NCBI RefSeq assembly: GCF_017811815.1
Contig: NZ_JADKZI010000001.1
Coordinates: 496,001 to 560,000 of the forward strand
Direction: 5' to 3'
DNA from: Flavonifractor sp. AGMB03687
GTDB lineage: Bacteria > Bacillota > Clostridia > Oscillospirales > Oscillospiraceae
Length of the DNA stretch: 64,000 nucleotides
This document shows positions 18,805 through 26,981 of this stretch, piece by piece (within the stretch, counting starts at the first letter, position 1; the number at the start of each line of letters is the position of its first letter). The position numbers and the translations under genes are program-made. The notes under the pieces are model-generated. The model had not been told where the DNA came from, ran no database searches, and saw only the letters and a list, made by a program, of their open reading frames with translations.

Positions 18805-20148
18805 ATGGCGAGAGGCGACGGTATTGACCGTACCAACGCAAGAAATATGAGGCTGACCGAAACCAAGATCGGTAACACCCAGCAGCACAACGAGCGTGAG
18901 AAGGATTCCTATGTCAATCAGGACATTGTACTGGAGCGGACGCCGCTCAATGTCCATTTCAAAACCCCGTCTGCCGGGTATCGGGAGATGTTTGCTCAAA
19001 TGGAGGCCGACGGCGTGATCTCCACCCGTGGCATCAAGGAGGATGCCTTTCGATACGGTGAGTTGGTCTTTGATGTAAACTCCGCTTACTTCTACAATCA
19101 CGGCGGGTATGACTTCGCAAAACAATTTTACACCGAAGCCTATAAAGCCGCAATCAAAATCGTGGGCGGAGAGCAGTATATTTTGTCGGCGGTCATGCAC
19201 GCTGACGAGCGCAACCGGGCCATGTCCGAGGCGCTGGGGGAGGACGTGTACCACTACCACCTCCATGTGGTTTATATCCCGGTAGTGGAGAAGGAGATAC
19301 GCTGGACAAAGCGGTGCAAGGACAAGTCCCTGGTGGGCAAGGTCAAGGAAACGATCATGCAGGTGAGCATGAGCAAGAAGTGGGCGTCCAAGCCCATTCT
19401 GGACGAAACTACCGGGGAGCCGTTACGCACAGCTAAGGGCAAACCCGTTCTACGAAAGTCGTACAGTGTCCTGCAAGATGATTTCTTTGAGCATATGCGC
19501 TCCGCTGGCTATGACGATGTAGAGCGTGGGGAACGTGGTAGTTCCGAAGAACATTTGACTGTTACGCAGTTCAAGACGGAGCGTGAGCAGGAACGGCTTG
19601 CACAGCTTCAAGAGGTGTCGGCGCTGGCCCAGGTTGAGGCCGACAAAAAGAATAAGGAGGCAGCATCAGCTGAGAAGAAAGCGGCCCAGGCCAGGGCTAA
19701 GCTGGACGATGTAGCGCCCTTGCTCAAGGGCATGGAGAAACTGGCGGCGGACTTCTCCGACGACCCGGAGCGGACGCTGCCGGAGGCGGGGCCGCTGGAA
19801 TCGGCCAAGTCCTACCGGGAGAAAAAGGCCAAGCCCCTTTGGGAGAAGATCGTCAAGGTGCTGCGCTCCGTCTACCGGGCCTACTTCGACCTCAAGAGCA
19901 AGTTTGAGCGGTTGCAGAGCGCCTATGATCGTGAGGTCAGTAAGAACGGCTCCCTGTCAGCCAGGATTTATGAGGTTTGTGCCGAGAGGGACGGCTTGAA
20001 AGGGCAAGTCAGGGACTATGAGCGGGTCAGACGGGCCATTGGCCCGGAACAGGCGGACAGGATACTGGAGGCAGCTTACCAGCAGGAACAGGTCGAAAAG
20101 GAGCAGAAATGGGGTGCAAGGTCAAAAATAAGGGTAGGCGCACGATAA
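18805..20148 (+). CDS. mobV: MOBV (Mob/Pre) family relaxase
   Basis: A 447-aa relaxase that should nick oriT and pilot the strand in mobilisation. The N-terminal Mob_Pre domain (1 to about 210) carries the Asn/Arg-rich start, HADER motif (like HLDET of MobM) and the metal-binding HYHLHV. The C-terminal part is coiled-coil rich (about 255-310 and 370-430), as in the family. The ATG at 18805 with AGGAGG ten bases upstream is preferred to a TTG two codons earlier. oriT lies just upstream. Confidence 0.92.
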   Translation: MARGDGIDRTNARNMRLTETKIGNTQQHNEREKDSYVNQDIVLERTPLNVHFKTPSAGYREMFAQMEADGVISTRGIKEDAFRYGELVFDVNSAYFYNHGGYDFAKQFYTEAYKAAIKIVGGEQYILSAVMHADERNRAMSEALGEDVYHYHLHVVYIPVVEKEIRWTKRCKDKSLVGKVKETIMQVSMSKKWASKPILDETTGEPLRTAKGKPVLRKSYSVLQDDFFEHMRSAGYDDVERGERGSSEEHLTVTQFKTEREQERLAQLQEVSALAQVEADKKNKEAASAEKKAAQARAKLDDVAPLLKGMEKLAADFSDDPERTLPEAGPLESAKSYREKKAKPLWEKIVKVLRSVYRAYFDLKSKFERLQSAYDREVSKNGSLSARIYEVCAERDGLKGQVRDYERVRRAIGPEQADRILEAAYQQEQVEKEQKWGARSKIRVGAR

Positions 20149-20171
20149 TCACAAAAAATGGAGGTAATTTC

Positions 20172-20286
20172 ATGGAAAAGTACATCTTTGACGAGGGCAA
20201 CGGTCTGTGGTATGAGTTGCAGAGGGACTAACAATATTCGGGCGTGTGCGGCGGAAATCGTGGACACAGAAATTATTTGCGCATGA
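20172..20286 (+). pseudogene. tnpV: tnpV remnant with internal deletion
   Basis: The first 19 codons (MEKYIFDEGNGLWYELQRD) match the N-terminus of the TnpV accessory proteins of clostridial transposons. The sequence then jumps, in another frame, to the family C-terminus (NNIRACAAEIVDTEII). About 80 central codons are missing. A good ribosome binding site (GGAGG) remains, so a 19-residue peptide could still be made (20172-20231). Confidence 0.7.
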
Positions 20287-20354
20287 GGCCCCAAATCGGA
20301 GGGTGTCCCGGTGAATGCCCTCCTGATTTATTTGGGACAGCGGGTAAAAACTTC

Positions 20355-20383
20355 TTGCATTTTAGAGTGTGCTATGCTATACT
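20355..20383 (+). promoter_or_regulatory. tet(W) promoter
   Basis: -35 TTGCAT (20355-20360) and -10 TATACT (20378-20383), 17-bp spacing, upstream of a leader peptide and two terminator hairpins. Confidence 0.8.
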
Positions 20384-20415
20384 GCTGTCATCCTGATTTG
20401 AGGAGTCTATCAAAT

Positions 20416-20439
20416 ATGCGGCAAGGTATTCTTAAATAA
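20416..20439 (+). CDS. tet(W) leader peptide
   Basis: Seven-codon reading frame MRQGILK with GAGGAG upstream, in the place of the leader peptides of tet(M)/tet(O)/tet(W)-type genes, where slowed ribosomes in tetracycline let transcription pass the attenuators. Its end (ttcttaaa...) can pair with ttaagaatac at 20499-20509. Confidence 0.65.
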   Translation: MRQGILK

Positions 20440-20466
20440 AATTTGATAATGGGCGCAAAAATGATT

Positions 20467-20625
20467 GCCCCTTGCAGGGGCTTGGTTTTTGTACCCAATT
20501 TTAAGAATACTTTTGCCTTTTTAGTAAATATCGTGACGGACCGCGGCTTATGTAAGTCGTGTATGTTTCTGTGTGTCCGAAGTCATGATCCCCAGCGGTA
20601 AAAGTATTAGCCGCTGGGGATTTTT
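20467..20625 (+). terminator. tet(W) attenuator hairpins
   Basis: Two rho-independent terminators lie in the leader: gcccc-ttgca-ggggc with a later T tract (20467-20490), and a 9-bp stem ccccagcgg/ccgctgggg (20590-20598 with 20611-20619) followed by ATTTTT. This is the usual attenuation layout of ribosomal-protection tet genes. Confidence 0.75.
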
Positions 20626-20657
20626 GCGCCCATTCGGGCCTTGTATGGAGGATAGAC

Positions 20658-22577
20658 ATGAACATTATCAATATCGGGATTCTTGCCCATGTAGACGCTG
20701 GAAAGACGACCTTGACGGAGAGTCTGCTATATGCCAGTGGAGCCATTTCAGAACCAGGGAGCGTCGAAAAAGGGACAACGAGGACGGACACCTTGTTTTT
20801 GGAGCGGCAGCGTGGGATTACCATTCAAGCGGCAGTCACTTCCTTCCAGTGGCACAGATGTAAAGTTAACATTGTGGATACGCCCGGCCACATGGATTTT
20901 TTGGCGGAGGTGTACCGCTCTTTGGCTGTTTTAGATGGGGCCATCTTGGTGATCTCCGCGAAAGATGGCGTGCAGGCCCAGACCCGTATTCTGTTCCATG
21001 CCCTGCGGAAAATGAACATTCCCACCGTTATCTTTATCAACAAGATCGACCAGGCTGGCGTTGATTTGCAGAGCGTGGTTCAGTCTGTTCGGGATAAGCT
21101 CTCCGCCGATATTATCATCAAGCAGACGGTGTCGCTGTCCCCGGAAATAGTCCTGGAGGAAAATACCGACATAGAAGCATGGGATGCGGTCATCGAAAAT
21201 AACGATGCATTATTGGAAAAGTATATCGCAGGAGAACCAATCAGCCAGGAAAAACTTGCGCGGGAGGAACAGCGGCGGGTTCAAGAAGCCTCCCTGTTTC
21301 CGGTCTATCATGGCAGCGCCAAAAAGGGCCTTGGCATTCAACCGTTGATGGATGCGGTGACAGGACTGTTCCAACCGATTGGGGAACAGGGGAGCGCCAC
21401 CCTATGCGGCAGCGTTTTCAAGGTTGAGTACACCGATTGCGGCCAGCGGCGTGTCTATCTGCGGCTATACAGCGGAACGCTGCGCCTGCGGGATACGGTG
21501 GCCCTGGCCGGGAGAGAAAAGCTGAAAATCACAGAGATGCGTATTCCATCCAAAGGGGAAATTGTTCGGACAGACACCGCTTATCCGGGCGAAATTGTTA
21601 TCCTTCCCAGCGACAGCGTGAGGTTAAACGATGTATTAGGGGATCAAACCCGGCTCCCTCGTAAAAGGTGGCGCGAGGCCCCCCTCCCCATGCTGCGGAC
21701 GACGATTGCGCCGAAAACGGCAGCGCAAAGAGAACGGCTGCTGGACGCTCTTACGCAACTTGCGGATACTGACCCGCTTTTGCGCTGCGAAGTGGATTCC
21801 ATCACCCATGAGATCATTCTTTCTTTTTTGGGCCGGGTGCAGTTGGAGGTCGTTTCCGCTTTGCTGTCGGAAAAATACAAGATTGAAACAGTGGTAAAGG
21901 AACCCACCGTCATTTATATGGAGCGGCCGCTCAAAGCAGCCAGCCACACCATCCATATCGAGGTGCCGCCCAACCCGTTTTGGGCATCTATCGGACTGTC
22001 TGTTACACCACTCCCGCTTGGCTCCGGCGTACAATACGAGAGCCGGGTTTCGCTGGGATACTTGAACCAGAGTTTTCAAAACGCTGTCAGGGATGGTATC
22101 CGTTACGGGCTGGAGCAGGGCTTGTTCGGCTGGAACGTAACGGACTGTAAGATTTGCTTTGAATACGGGCTTTATTACAGTCCAGTCAGCACGCCGGCGG
22201 ACTTCCGCTCATTGGCCCCGATTGTATTGGAACAGGCATTGAAGGAATCGGGGACGCAGCTGCTGGAACCTTATCTCTCCTTCACCCTCTATGCGCCCCA
22301 GGAATACCTTTCCAGGGCTTATCATGATGCACCGAAATACTGTGCCACCATCGAAACGGCCCAGGTAAAAAAGGATGAAGTTGTCTTTACTGGCGAGATT
22401 CCCGCCCGCTGTATACAGGCATACCGTACTGATCTGGCCTTTTACACCAACGGGCAGAGCGTATGCCTTACAGAGCTAAAAGGGTATCAGGCCGCTGTCG
22501 GCGAGCCAATCATCCAGCCCCGTCGTCCAAACAGCCGTTTGGATAAGGTGCGCCATATGTTCAGTAAGATTCCTTGA
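20658..22577 (+). CDS. tet(W): tetracycline resistance ribosomal protection protein Tet(W)
   Basis: A 639-aa EF-G-like GTPase that releases tetracycline from the ribosome. G1 [10 protein letters not shown]2 region [10 protein letters not shown]3 DTPGHMD and G4 NKID are all present, with full-length C-terminal EF-G domains. The sequence follows Tet(W) closely from memory (639 residues is its normal length), with scattered substitutions such as LFLERQ for MFLERQ. Ribosome binding site GGAGG, start ATG 20658. It is the cargo of the element. Confidence 0.97.
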   Translation: MNIINIGILAHVDAGKTTLTESLLYASGAISEPGSVEKGTTRTDTLFLERQRGITIQAAVTSFQWHRCKVNIVDTPGHMDFLAEVYRSLAVLDGAILVISAKDGVQAQTRILFHALRKMNIPTVIFINKIDQAGVDLQSVVQSVRDKLSADIIIKQTVSLSPEIVLEENTDIEAWDAVIENNDALLEKYIAGEPISQEKLAREEQRRVQEASLFPVYHGSAKKGLGIQPLMDAVTGLFQPIGEQGSATLCGSVFKVEYTDCGQRRVYLRLYSGTLRLRDTVALAGREKLKITEMRIPSKGEIVRTDTAYPGEIVILPSDSVRLNDVLGDQTRLPRKRWREAPLPMLRTTIAPKTAAQRERLLDALTQLADTDPLLRCEVDSITHEIILSFLGRVQLEVVSALLSEKYKIETVVKEPTVIYMERPLKAASHTIHIEVPPNPFWASIGLSVTPLPLGSGVQYESRVSLGYLNQSFQNAVRDGIRYGLEQGLFGWNVTDCKICFEYGLYYSPVSTPADFRSLAPIVLEQALKESGTQLLEPYLSFTLYAPQEYLSRAYHDAPKYCATIETAQVKKDEVVFTGEIPARCIQAYRTDLAFYTNGQSVCLTELKGYQAAVGEPIIQPRRPNSRLDKVRHMFSKIP

Positions 22578-22672
22578 TACGCCACAGCAAGGATGGTTAT
22601 TGCATTTCCCTGCCTTTCGTGGTAAAATGTAGTTGTAAACCACCAGAGAAAACAACAACCCTGCTACCCCCC

Positions 22673-22701
22673 GTTATCACCACCGATAACAATTTGATAA
22701 C
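22673..22701 (+). repeat. candidate integrase arm sites, right end
   Basis: tttgataac at 22693-22701 repeats the left-end 9-mer; an adjacent inverted pair gttatc (22673-22678) / gataac (22685-22690) uses the same core. Confidence 0.55.
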
Positions 22702-22767
22702 AGCCCATCGTATAGGGCTGGATAATATGGACACATCAAATAATCAAAAAAATGAGGTATCAAATTT

Positions 22768-22815
22768 ATGAAGCAAAATCCGTTAAATATGATGCCCAAC
22801 AACGAGTGGGAGTAA
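22768..22815 (+). CDS. 15-codon ORF reading into the attR core
   Basis: A short frame MKQNPLNMMPNNEWE with a GAGGT site upstream uses the attachment core for its last codons, in the same frame as the guaA C-terminus (EWE-stop). It may only reflect conservation of frame across attachment sites; a translated product is unproven. Confidence 0.3.
   Translation: MKQNPLNMMPNNEWE
22804..22813 (+). repeat. attR core of the guaA element
   Basis: Second copy of gagtgggagt. Beyond it the stop would be TAA instead of the TGA now used by guaA. Confidence 0.85.
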
Positions 22816-22840
22816 AATTGTCCTGATTTTTAAATAAAAT

Positions 22841-22860
22841 CAGAGAAAAACTCTGTTTTT
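22841..22860 (+). terminator. probable original guaA terminator, displaced by the element
   Basis: Stem cagag/ctctg (22841-22845 with 22851-22855), AAAAA loop, then TTTTT, 26 bp after the attR stop. Before insertion this would have lain directly behind guaA. Confidence 0.6.
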
Positions 22861-22900
22861 CTATCGAAAAAGTTGCAGAAAGAAAAAATGAAAAATTGAC

Positions 22901-22960
22901 AAACCTCCTCATTTTTCAAGCCAAGGTAGCCACCGTGTTTTCAGAAAAATGAGGAGGTTT
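22901..22960 (+). promoter_or_regulatory. inverted repeat hiding the ribosome binding site of the integrase fragment
   Basis: A perfect 17-bp inverted repeat (22901-22917 with 22944-22960) whose right arm contains GAGGAGG, five to ten bases before the ATG at 22965. On mRNA the site would be locked in a stable stem. It may be a translational switch or the end of an old mobile element. Confidence 0.6.
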
Positions 22961-22964
22961 TGTT

Positions 22965-23369
22965 ATGCCCAGACCGAGTGGGAAAGCTACAATCAGTTTG
23001 AAGGGAAATGCCAAGAATCTGCCCGACATTTACTTTCGTGAATTGGTACAGCTCTATTCCAGAGATTGCCGCACAAGGGGCATTGAAGAAGTCACGATTG
23101 CCGGGTATGAATACGCCTGTAAAAAGTTCCTTGAATACTTGCAGGAGGACATTCGATGCTCCGATTTGCGTCAAGAGCTGTTCGACGATTACCAGATGGA
23201 GCTTGCCACTAGAGTAAAGGCCGAAACGGTCAACAGCTATCTTTTCAAAATTTCGCCCGTCTTGAAGTTCGGCAAGGAACGCGGCTACATCACCGCCGAC
23301 ATTCAGTTGTCGCACATGGCCTACCCTACTTACAAGCGGCAAGCTGAACAGCTATCTTGCTGGCATTGA
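22965..23369 (+). pseudogene. truncated tyrosine integrase (N-terminal part)
   Basis: 134 codons, of which about the first 125 look like the SAM-like core-binding domain of a phage-type integrase (YFRELVQLYSRD, YEYACKKFLEYL, NSYLFKISPVLKFG). The catalytic domain is gone: from 23338 the DNA continues as a TnpV C-terminus in another frame. The start has an excellent ribosome binding site. It is a remnant of a second integrated element beside the guaA attachment site. Confidence 0.7.
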
Positions 23370-23535
23370 CGAACAGGCGCAAGAAATGTTTTCTCGGTTA
23401 GTAAAACATATGGCAGAGCGTGAGGGCGTGACAGAACAGTTAAAAGCAGAAAATGGCTTAGAGTGGACGAGGCGAATGAATAACATTCGAGCGTGTGCGA
23501 TGGAGCTTGTCAATGAGGAAATCATCTACAATTAA
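23338..23535 (+). pseudogene. tnpV: tnpV C-terminal fragment
   Basis: Sixty-five codons with no start matching the TnpV C-terminal half: GKLNSYLAGIDEQAQEMF, EGVTEQLKAENG and MNNIRACAMELVNEEIIYN. It is fused to the broken integrase upstream and followed by a terminator. A different tnpV remnant lies at 20172-20286. Confidence 0.75.
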
Positions 23536-23569
23536 AGAATTGTAACGCATATAACCGTAAAATTTTGGT

Positions 23570-23602
23570 GGGTAGGGATAAACTCCTTACCCGTCATTTT
23601 TT
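23570..23602 (+). terminator. terminator after the tnpV fragment
   Basis: Hairpin gggtagggataaactccttaccc type (23570-23592) followed by a T tract. Confidence 0.7.
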
Positions 23603-23676
23603 GTTCTCTTATCTGCTTAAACAAGGCGTTTTGACACCAAAAAGCGTTACATACTCCACTTGTTAGTCGCAATCTC

Positions 23677-23724
23677 TTGACTTTTTGAACATCGTTCAGT
23701 ATAATGTAACTGAACGATGTTCAA
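23677..23724 (+). promoter_or_regulatory. promoter and operator of the TetR-flavodoxin operon
   Basis: -35 TTGACT (23677-23682) and -10 TATAAT (23700-23705), 17 bp apart. A perfect 15-bp inverted repeat (ttgaacatcgttcag 23685-23699, ctgaacgatgttcaa 23710-23724) flanks the -10. This is a textbook autoregulatory operator for the TetR protein encoded next. Confidence 0.85.
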
Positions 23725-23738
23725 TAGGGGGGTATAGT

Positions 23739-24311
23739 GTGGATAATAAAGAAGCAATCATACAGGCAGCGATTAAACTCATTGAGGAAAAAGGGGAACA
23801 TTTAGAAGAAGTTACAGTCCGTGAGATATGCAAAAGAGCAGGTGTTGGATTAGGACTTGTAAATTATCATTTTGGAAACAAGGATAAACTCATCGAGCAA
23901 TGTATTGAGCGTATGATAAACGGAACAGTCGAGCATTTTCAGAATATACGAGAGAAAACAGACGGTTTTACTCCTTTTGAGAAGTTGGAGTATCTCGGCA
24001 ATATGACGCTTGATTTTCTGTTTGAACATTATGCCATTTCCAAAATTTCTGTTCTTACCGATATGCAGTCACCGAAAGAAAATGACAACACTTACAGAAC
24101 TTATGCGGCATATCTTCCGCTTGTTGCAGCCTGCCGTCCTGACCTTGATGAAGCGGCGATAAAGCGAAAGACGCTGTATTTGATTACCGTTATGCAGCAA
24201 ATGTTTTTGCGATACGAAATCATATCGCAAATATTGGGGATTGACCTTAGGCAGAAAGAAAATCGCAAGAATTTTCATACACAAGTTTTACACGATATTT
24301 TGGAGGTATAA
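23739..24311 (+). CDS. TetR-family transcriptional regulator
   Basis: A 190-aa regulator with an N-terminal TetR HTH (AAIKLIEEKG, VREICKRAGVGLGLVNYHFGNKDKLIEQ) and a helical ligand domain. GTG at 23739 is chosen behind GGGGGG; an upstream in-frame start would place coding sequence across the operator. It is followed three bases later by a flavodoxin-fold protein, probably its target operon. AT-rich unlike the chromosomal neighbours. Confidence 0.88.
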   Translation: MDNKEAIIQAAIKLIEEKGEHLEEVTVREICKRAGVGLGLVNYHFGNKDKLIEQCIERMINGTVEHFQNIREKTDGFTPFEKLEYLGNMTLDFLFEHYAISKISVLTDMQSPKENDNTYRTYAAYLPLVAACRPDLDEAAIKRKTLYLITVMQQMFLRYEIISQILGIDLRQKENRKNFHTQVLHDILEV

Positions 24312-24314
24312 AAA

Positions 24315-25031
24315 GTGAATATAACAGTGATAAATGGAACAGAAAAACACGGAGTTACCTACCGTTTAAAAGAGATGTTTTTAGCAGAATTCAGGGATAA
24401 GGCGACTATTACAGAACATTATCTTCCAAAGGACTGTCCGAGTTTCTGTACTGGCTGCCTGAGCTGTACATTAAAGGGTGAAAGCACTTGCAAGGACGCA
24501 GAATATATTGGGAGAATTGATAAATCACTTTTGGAAGCAGACTTGATTGTGATGACGTCCCCTGCCTATGTGTTTCACGCCACGGGAGCAATGAAAGCAT
24601 TTCTTGACCATTTTGCTTACCGTTGGATACCGCACCGTCCTGCTCCTGAAATGTTTGGAAAGCGTGCAGTTATCATAACGCAATGCTTAGGCAACGGAGC
24701 AAAATCTGCGGCGAAAGATATTAAGCATAGTTTATCTTGGTGGGGAATTTCTAAAATCGGAATATTTACCGGCGCTTTAATGAGCGATATTGTTTGGGAA
24801 AAGCTATCCCGAAAGAAACAAGGCGAGCTTACGGAAAAGATTCAAAAGCTATCCCGAAAGTTTGCTCATATAGATTATACAAAGCCCGCACACACAAATT
24901 TGATTACGAAATTCAAGGTTTTCTTTTGCCGTATGATGCAGAAATCCATACATAAATCAGACCCCGAATACCTTGACGGGAAGTATTGGGCGGAGCAAGG
25001 TTGGCTTGACAGCGGCAGACCGTGGAAATAA
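24315..25031 (+). CDS. flavodoxin-fold NAD(P)H-dependent oxidoreductase
   Basis: A 238-aa protein with the flavodoxin/NADPH-dependent FMN reductase fold: N-terminal MNITVINGTEKHGVTYRL phosphate loop, Cys-rich CTGCLSCTLKGEST, then MTSPAYVFHATGAMKAFLDH. Probably binds FMN and reduces an unknown substrate such as a quinone or nitro compound. GTG start with GGAGG upstream, operon with the TetR gene. The substrate would presumably be the TetR ligand; this is inference. Confidence 0.8.
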   Translation: MNITVINGTEKHGVTYRLKEMFLAEFRDKATITEHYLPKDCPSFCTGCLSCTLKGESTCKDAEYIGRIDKSLLEADLIVMTSPAYVFHATGAMKAFLDHFAYRWIPHRPAPEMFGKRAVIITQCLGNGAKSAAKDIKHSLSWWGISKIGIFTGALMSDIVWEKLSRKKQGELTEKIQKLSRKFAHIDYTKPAHTNLITKFKVFFCRMMQKSIHKSDPEYLDGKYWAEQGWLDSGRPWK

Positions 25032-25226
25032 TGTGGGGCAAAACGAAATCTCGATTACTGGCAGATGTGAAAATGATAAATCAGTGAGTGATATATCAAA
25101 TATTTTGCTCAAAATCAGTAAATGCCACGCAAAGTAGCAGGAAAATTCCGAATGTCATCTCTGCTTGCTTGTAATGCAAAGCACGGTTTTCTATACTTGG
25201 CGTATCAACATAAGGAGGTCACGAGA

Positions 25227-26102
25227 ATGACATTTGCAGAAAAACTAAAATCTATCCGCAAGAAGGCAGGACTTTCGCAGGAACAGCTTGCGGAGAAGTT
25301 AGGCGTGTCAAGGTAGGCGGTTACAAAATGGGAAACTGAAACAGGCATTCCCGACATTGAAAATATGATGGCTATCTCTGCCCTGTTTGACATTTCCATT
25401 GACGAGCTGCTTTCCAATGAAAGAGGAATGAAAAAATCAGACGAGTATCTTTTTGAAAGCGTTACGGAATACGATATTGACGAGCCGAAACGCTATGATA
25501 TGAAATTCGGTGGAGCAAAGCAATTCGTATTGTCTGGTTATGAGGGAGAGAAAATCCGTGTCCGTCTGGTATCTAATACCCTCTCCACGCTCCAGAACGA
25601 TTTTAAGGTTAAAATTGACGACATCCGAAAACGGATTGATGTAGATGTAATCCGTAAAAACGGTATATCTGAAGCAACGGCAAAAGAAACTGTCAGTATT
25701 TTCGTTCAAATTCCTATGCCCTATGTGGGAAAAATTGAGGGTGCTGTCAATGCGGAAACCGTAGAAATCCGTTCTTTAGATTGCGACAGTATTGAGCTTG
25801 ATGTAAAGACGCCGAATATCATTCTAAACGATGTCGGCGGCACAGTAGAAATTAACTGCAATCTGGATATGAGTGTGGTTTGCAATTCCTTAAAGGGATA
25901 CCTTGCAATCAATCAGGTGTCGGCAACTTCCAAAATCCATATTCCAGAGGGTGAAGTATTTACTGCTGTTACGAAAGGTATTGGAACGAGCATTTCCTAT
26001 GAAAAGGACGGCAGACAGACGGAATGCTTTGACACGCCCGATGCGGAAAATGTCATAGAACTGAACGGCATTAAAAGTGAGCTTGTTATTTGCAACGATT
26101 AA
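25227..26102 (+). pseudogene. XRE regulator with beta-repeat (DUF4097-like) domain, interrupted by TAG
   Basis: The frame starts MTFAEKLKSIRKKAGLSQEQ with GGAGG upstream and reads ...KLGVSR, then TAG (25314-25316), then AVTKWETETGIPDIENMM, exactly the rest of an XRE helix-turn-helix. One base change (CAG to TAG) explains it. Downstream the same frame is open for 262 codons: short linker, then a repetitive beta-strand domain of DUF4097 type (about from codon 95). An internal start at 25365 could make the C-terminal part without the DNA-binding domain. Otherwise undamaged. Confidence 0.75.
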
Positions 26103-26121
26103 AAACGAAGGAGTGTAAAAA

Positions 26122-26643
26122 ATGAATAATCTTGAAAAAATCCAAAAGACAATGAAGGTCTTTCAAACACTAACGAAGATTGTAATGGTATTTAGTTTTG
26201 TGGCGATTGCCTTTACATTAGTGGCTGGCAGCGTAAGTTTGATGGCAGATAAACTTCCATTTGGCGAGCTTCTGCAAAGGTTGCTCATAGAAGCTGACAG
26301 AACGATTGACAATCGTGAAATAGGAATAGCCCTGCTCTGTGAAAGCGTGGTTTTGATTTTCGGAGCGATTGAAGCTATTTGTGTTTGCAGATATTTTAAG
26401 TTGGAACTGAGCGAGGGAACACCTTTTACTGAAACAGGAGCAAAAAGCATAACGAAGCTCGGAATACTCTTTATTGTTGTAGATGTTTTATCAGCAGCAT
26501 TTTCCTCTGCGATGGAAAAGTTTGCATTTATATCAGAACGGATGGATAACGGCGGTGGCATTGGTATCGGCATTTGCTTGATTTTACTTGCAATGGTTGT
26601 TCGCTACGGTGCGGAATTGGAGCAACGAGGCAGAGCAAAGTAA
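26122..26643 (+). CDS. integral membrane protein, unknown
   Basis: A 173-aa protein with four predicted membrane helices (about 18-40, 68-85, 108-128, 145-162). No family recognised with confidence; it resembles small DUF-type membrane partners of XRE regulators. It follows the interrupted regulator by 19 bp with AAGGAG, so it was likely in its operon. Confidence 0.65.
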   Translation: MNNLEKIQKTMKVFQTLTKIVMVFSFVAIAFTLVAGSVSLMADKLPFGELLQRLLIEADRTIDNREIGIALLCESVVLIFGAIEAICVCRYFKLELSEGTPFTETGAKSITKLGILFIVVDVLSAAFSSAMEKFAFISERMDNGGGIGIGICLILLAMVVRYGAELEQRGRAK

Positions 26644-26658
26644 CGCAGGAGGATTTCT

Positions 26659-26844
26659 ATGGAAGATAGTAAATGGATACTCTGCCCTGTCTGCGGAAAC
26701 AAAACGAGATTGCAGCTACGGGCAGATACGGAACTGAAAAATTTCCCGCTCTACTGCCCGAAATGCAAGCAGGAAAGTTTGATTAACGCAAAGGATTTGC
26801 AGGTAACGGTTATTAAAGGATTTGGAGCAAAAATACATAGCTGA
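26659..26844 (+). CDS. cysteine-rich KTR domain protein
   Basis: A 61-aa protein with two CxxC pairs (CPVCGNKTR and CPKC) forming a zinc ribbon, matching the cysteine-rich KTR family that is typical of conjugative and mobilizable elements in Clostridia, often near tet genes. AGGAGG upstream. Role unknown. Confidence 0.8.
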   Translation: MEDSKWILCPVCGNKTRLQLRADTELKNFPLYCPKCKQESLINAKDLQVTVIKGFGAKIHS

Positions 26845-26886
26845 ATAGCAAAGCGACAAATTGAAATTTGAAAGGAGGAATTGAAA

Positions 26887-26981
26887 ATGCTTTTTGATAT
26901 TTTAGTGCGGCATTTCCATGGATATTACTGGGATTATTTGTTGCATTTGCCTGTGCCTATTTGGGTAAAAAGAAAGGTTAA
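26887..26981 (+). pseudogene. frameshifted single-pass membrane peptide
   Basis: AAGGAGG precedes ATG 26887. After about six codons the frame is lost, but the +1 frame reads SAAFPWILLGLFVAFACAYL and ends KKKG-stop: a membrane helix with a basic tail. One missing base near 26902 would join them. As written, the ATG frame gives an unrelated 46-residue product. Confidence 0.4.

Larger units (their letters stand above)
14792..22813. mobile_element. integrative mobilizable element with tet(W), inserted in guaA
   Basis: About 8.0 kb bounded by the 10-bp direct repeat gagtgggagt (14792-14801 in guaA; 22804-22813). Contents in order: XRE repressor (minus), excisionase, tyrosine integrase, MobC-like protein, RepA-like ATPase, iteron-like repeats, MOBV oriT, MOBV relaxase, tnpV remnant, tet(W). 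No type IV secretion genes are present, so it would be mobilised by a helper. The 3' end of guaA is an established integration hotspot for genomic islands and conjugative elements. Boundaries are inferred from the repeat and gene content. Confidence 0.88.

Noticed and set aside
24315-25031. Flavodoxin-fold gene as part of a tetracycline-inactivating system with tet(W)
   Set aside because: It lies outside the tet(W) element, shows no FAD-monooxygenase (TetX) motif, and has its own TetR/operator; the word TetR refers only to the regulator family.
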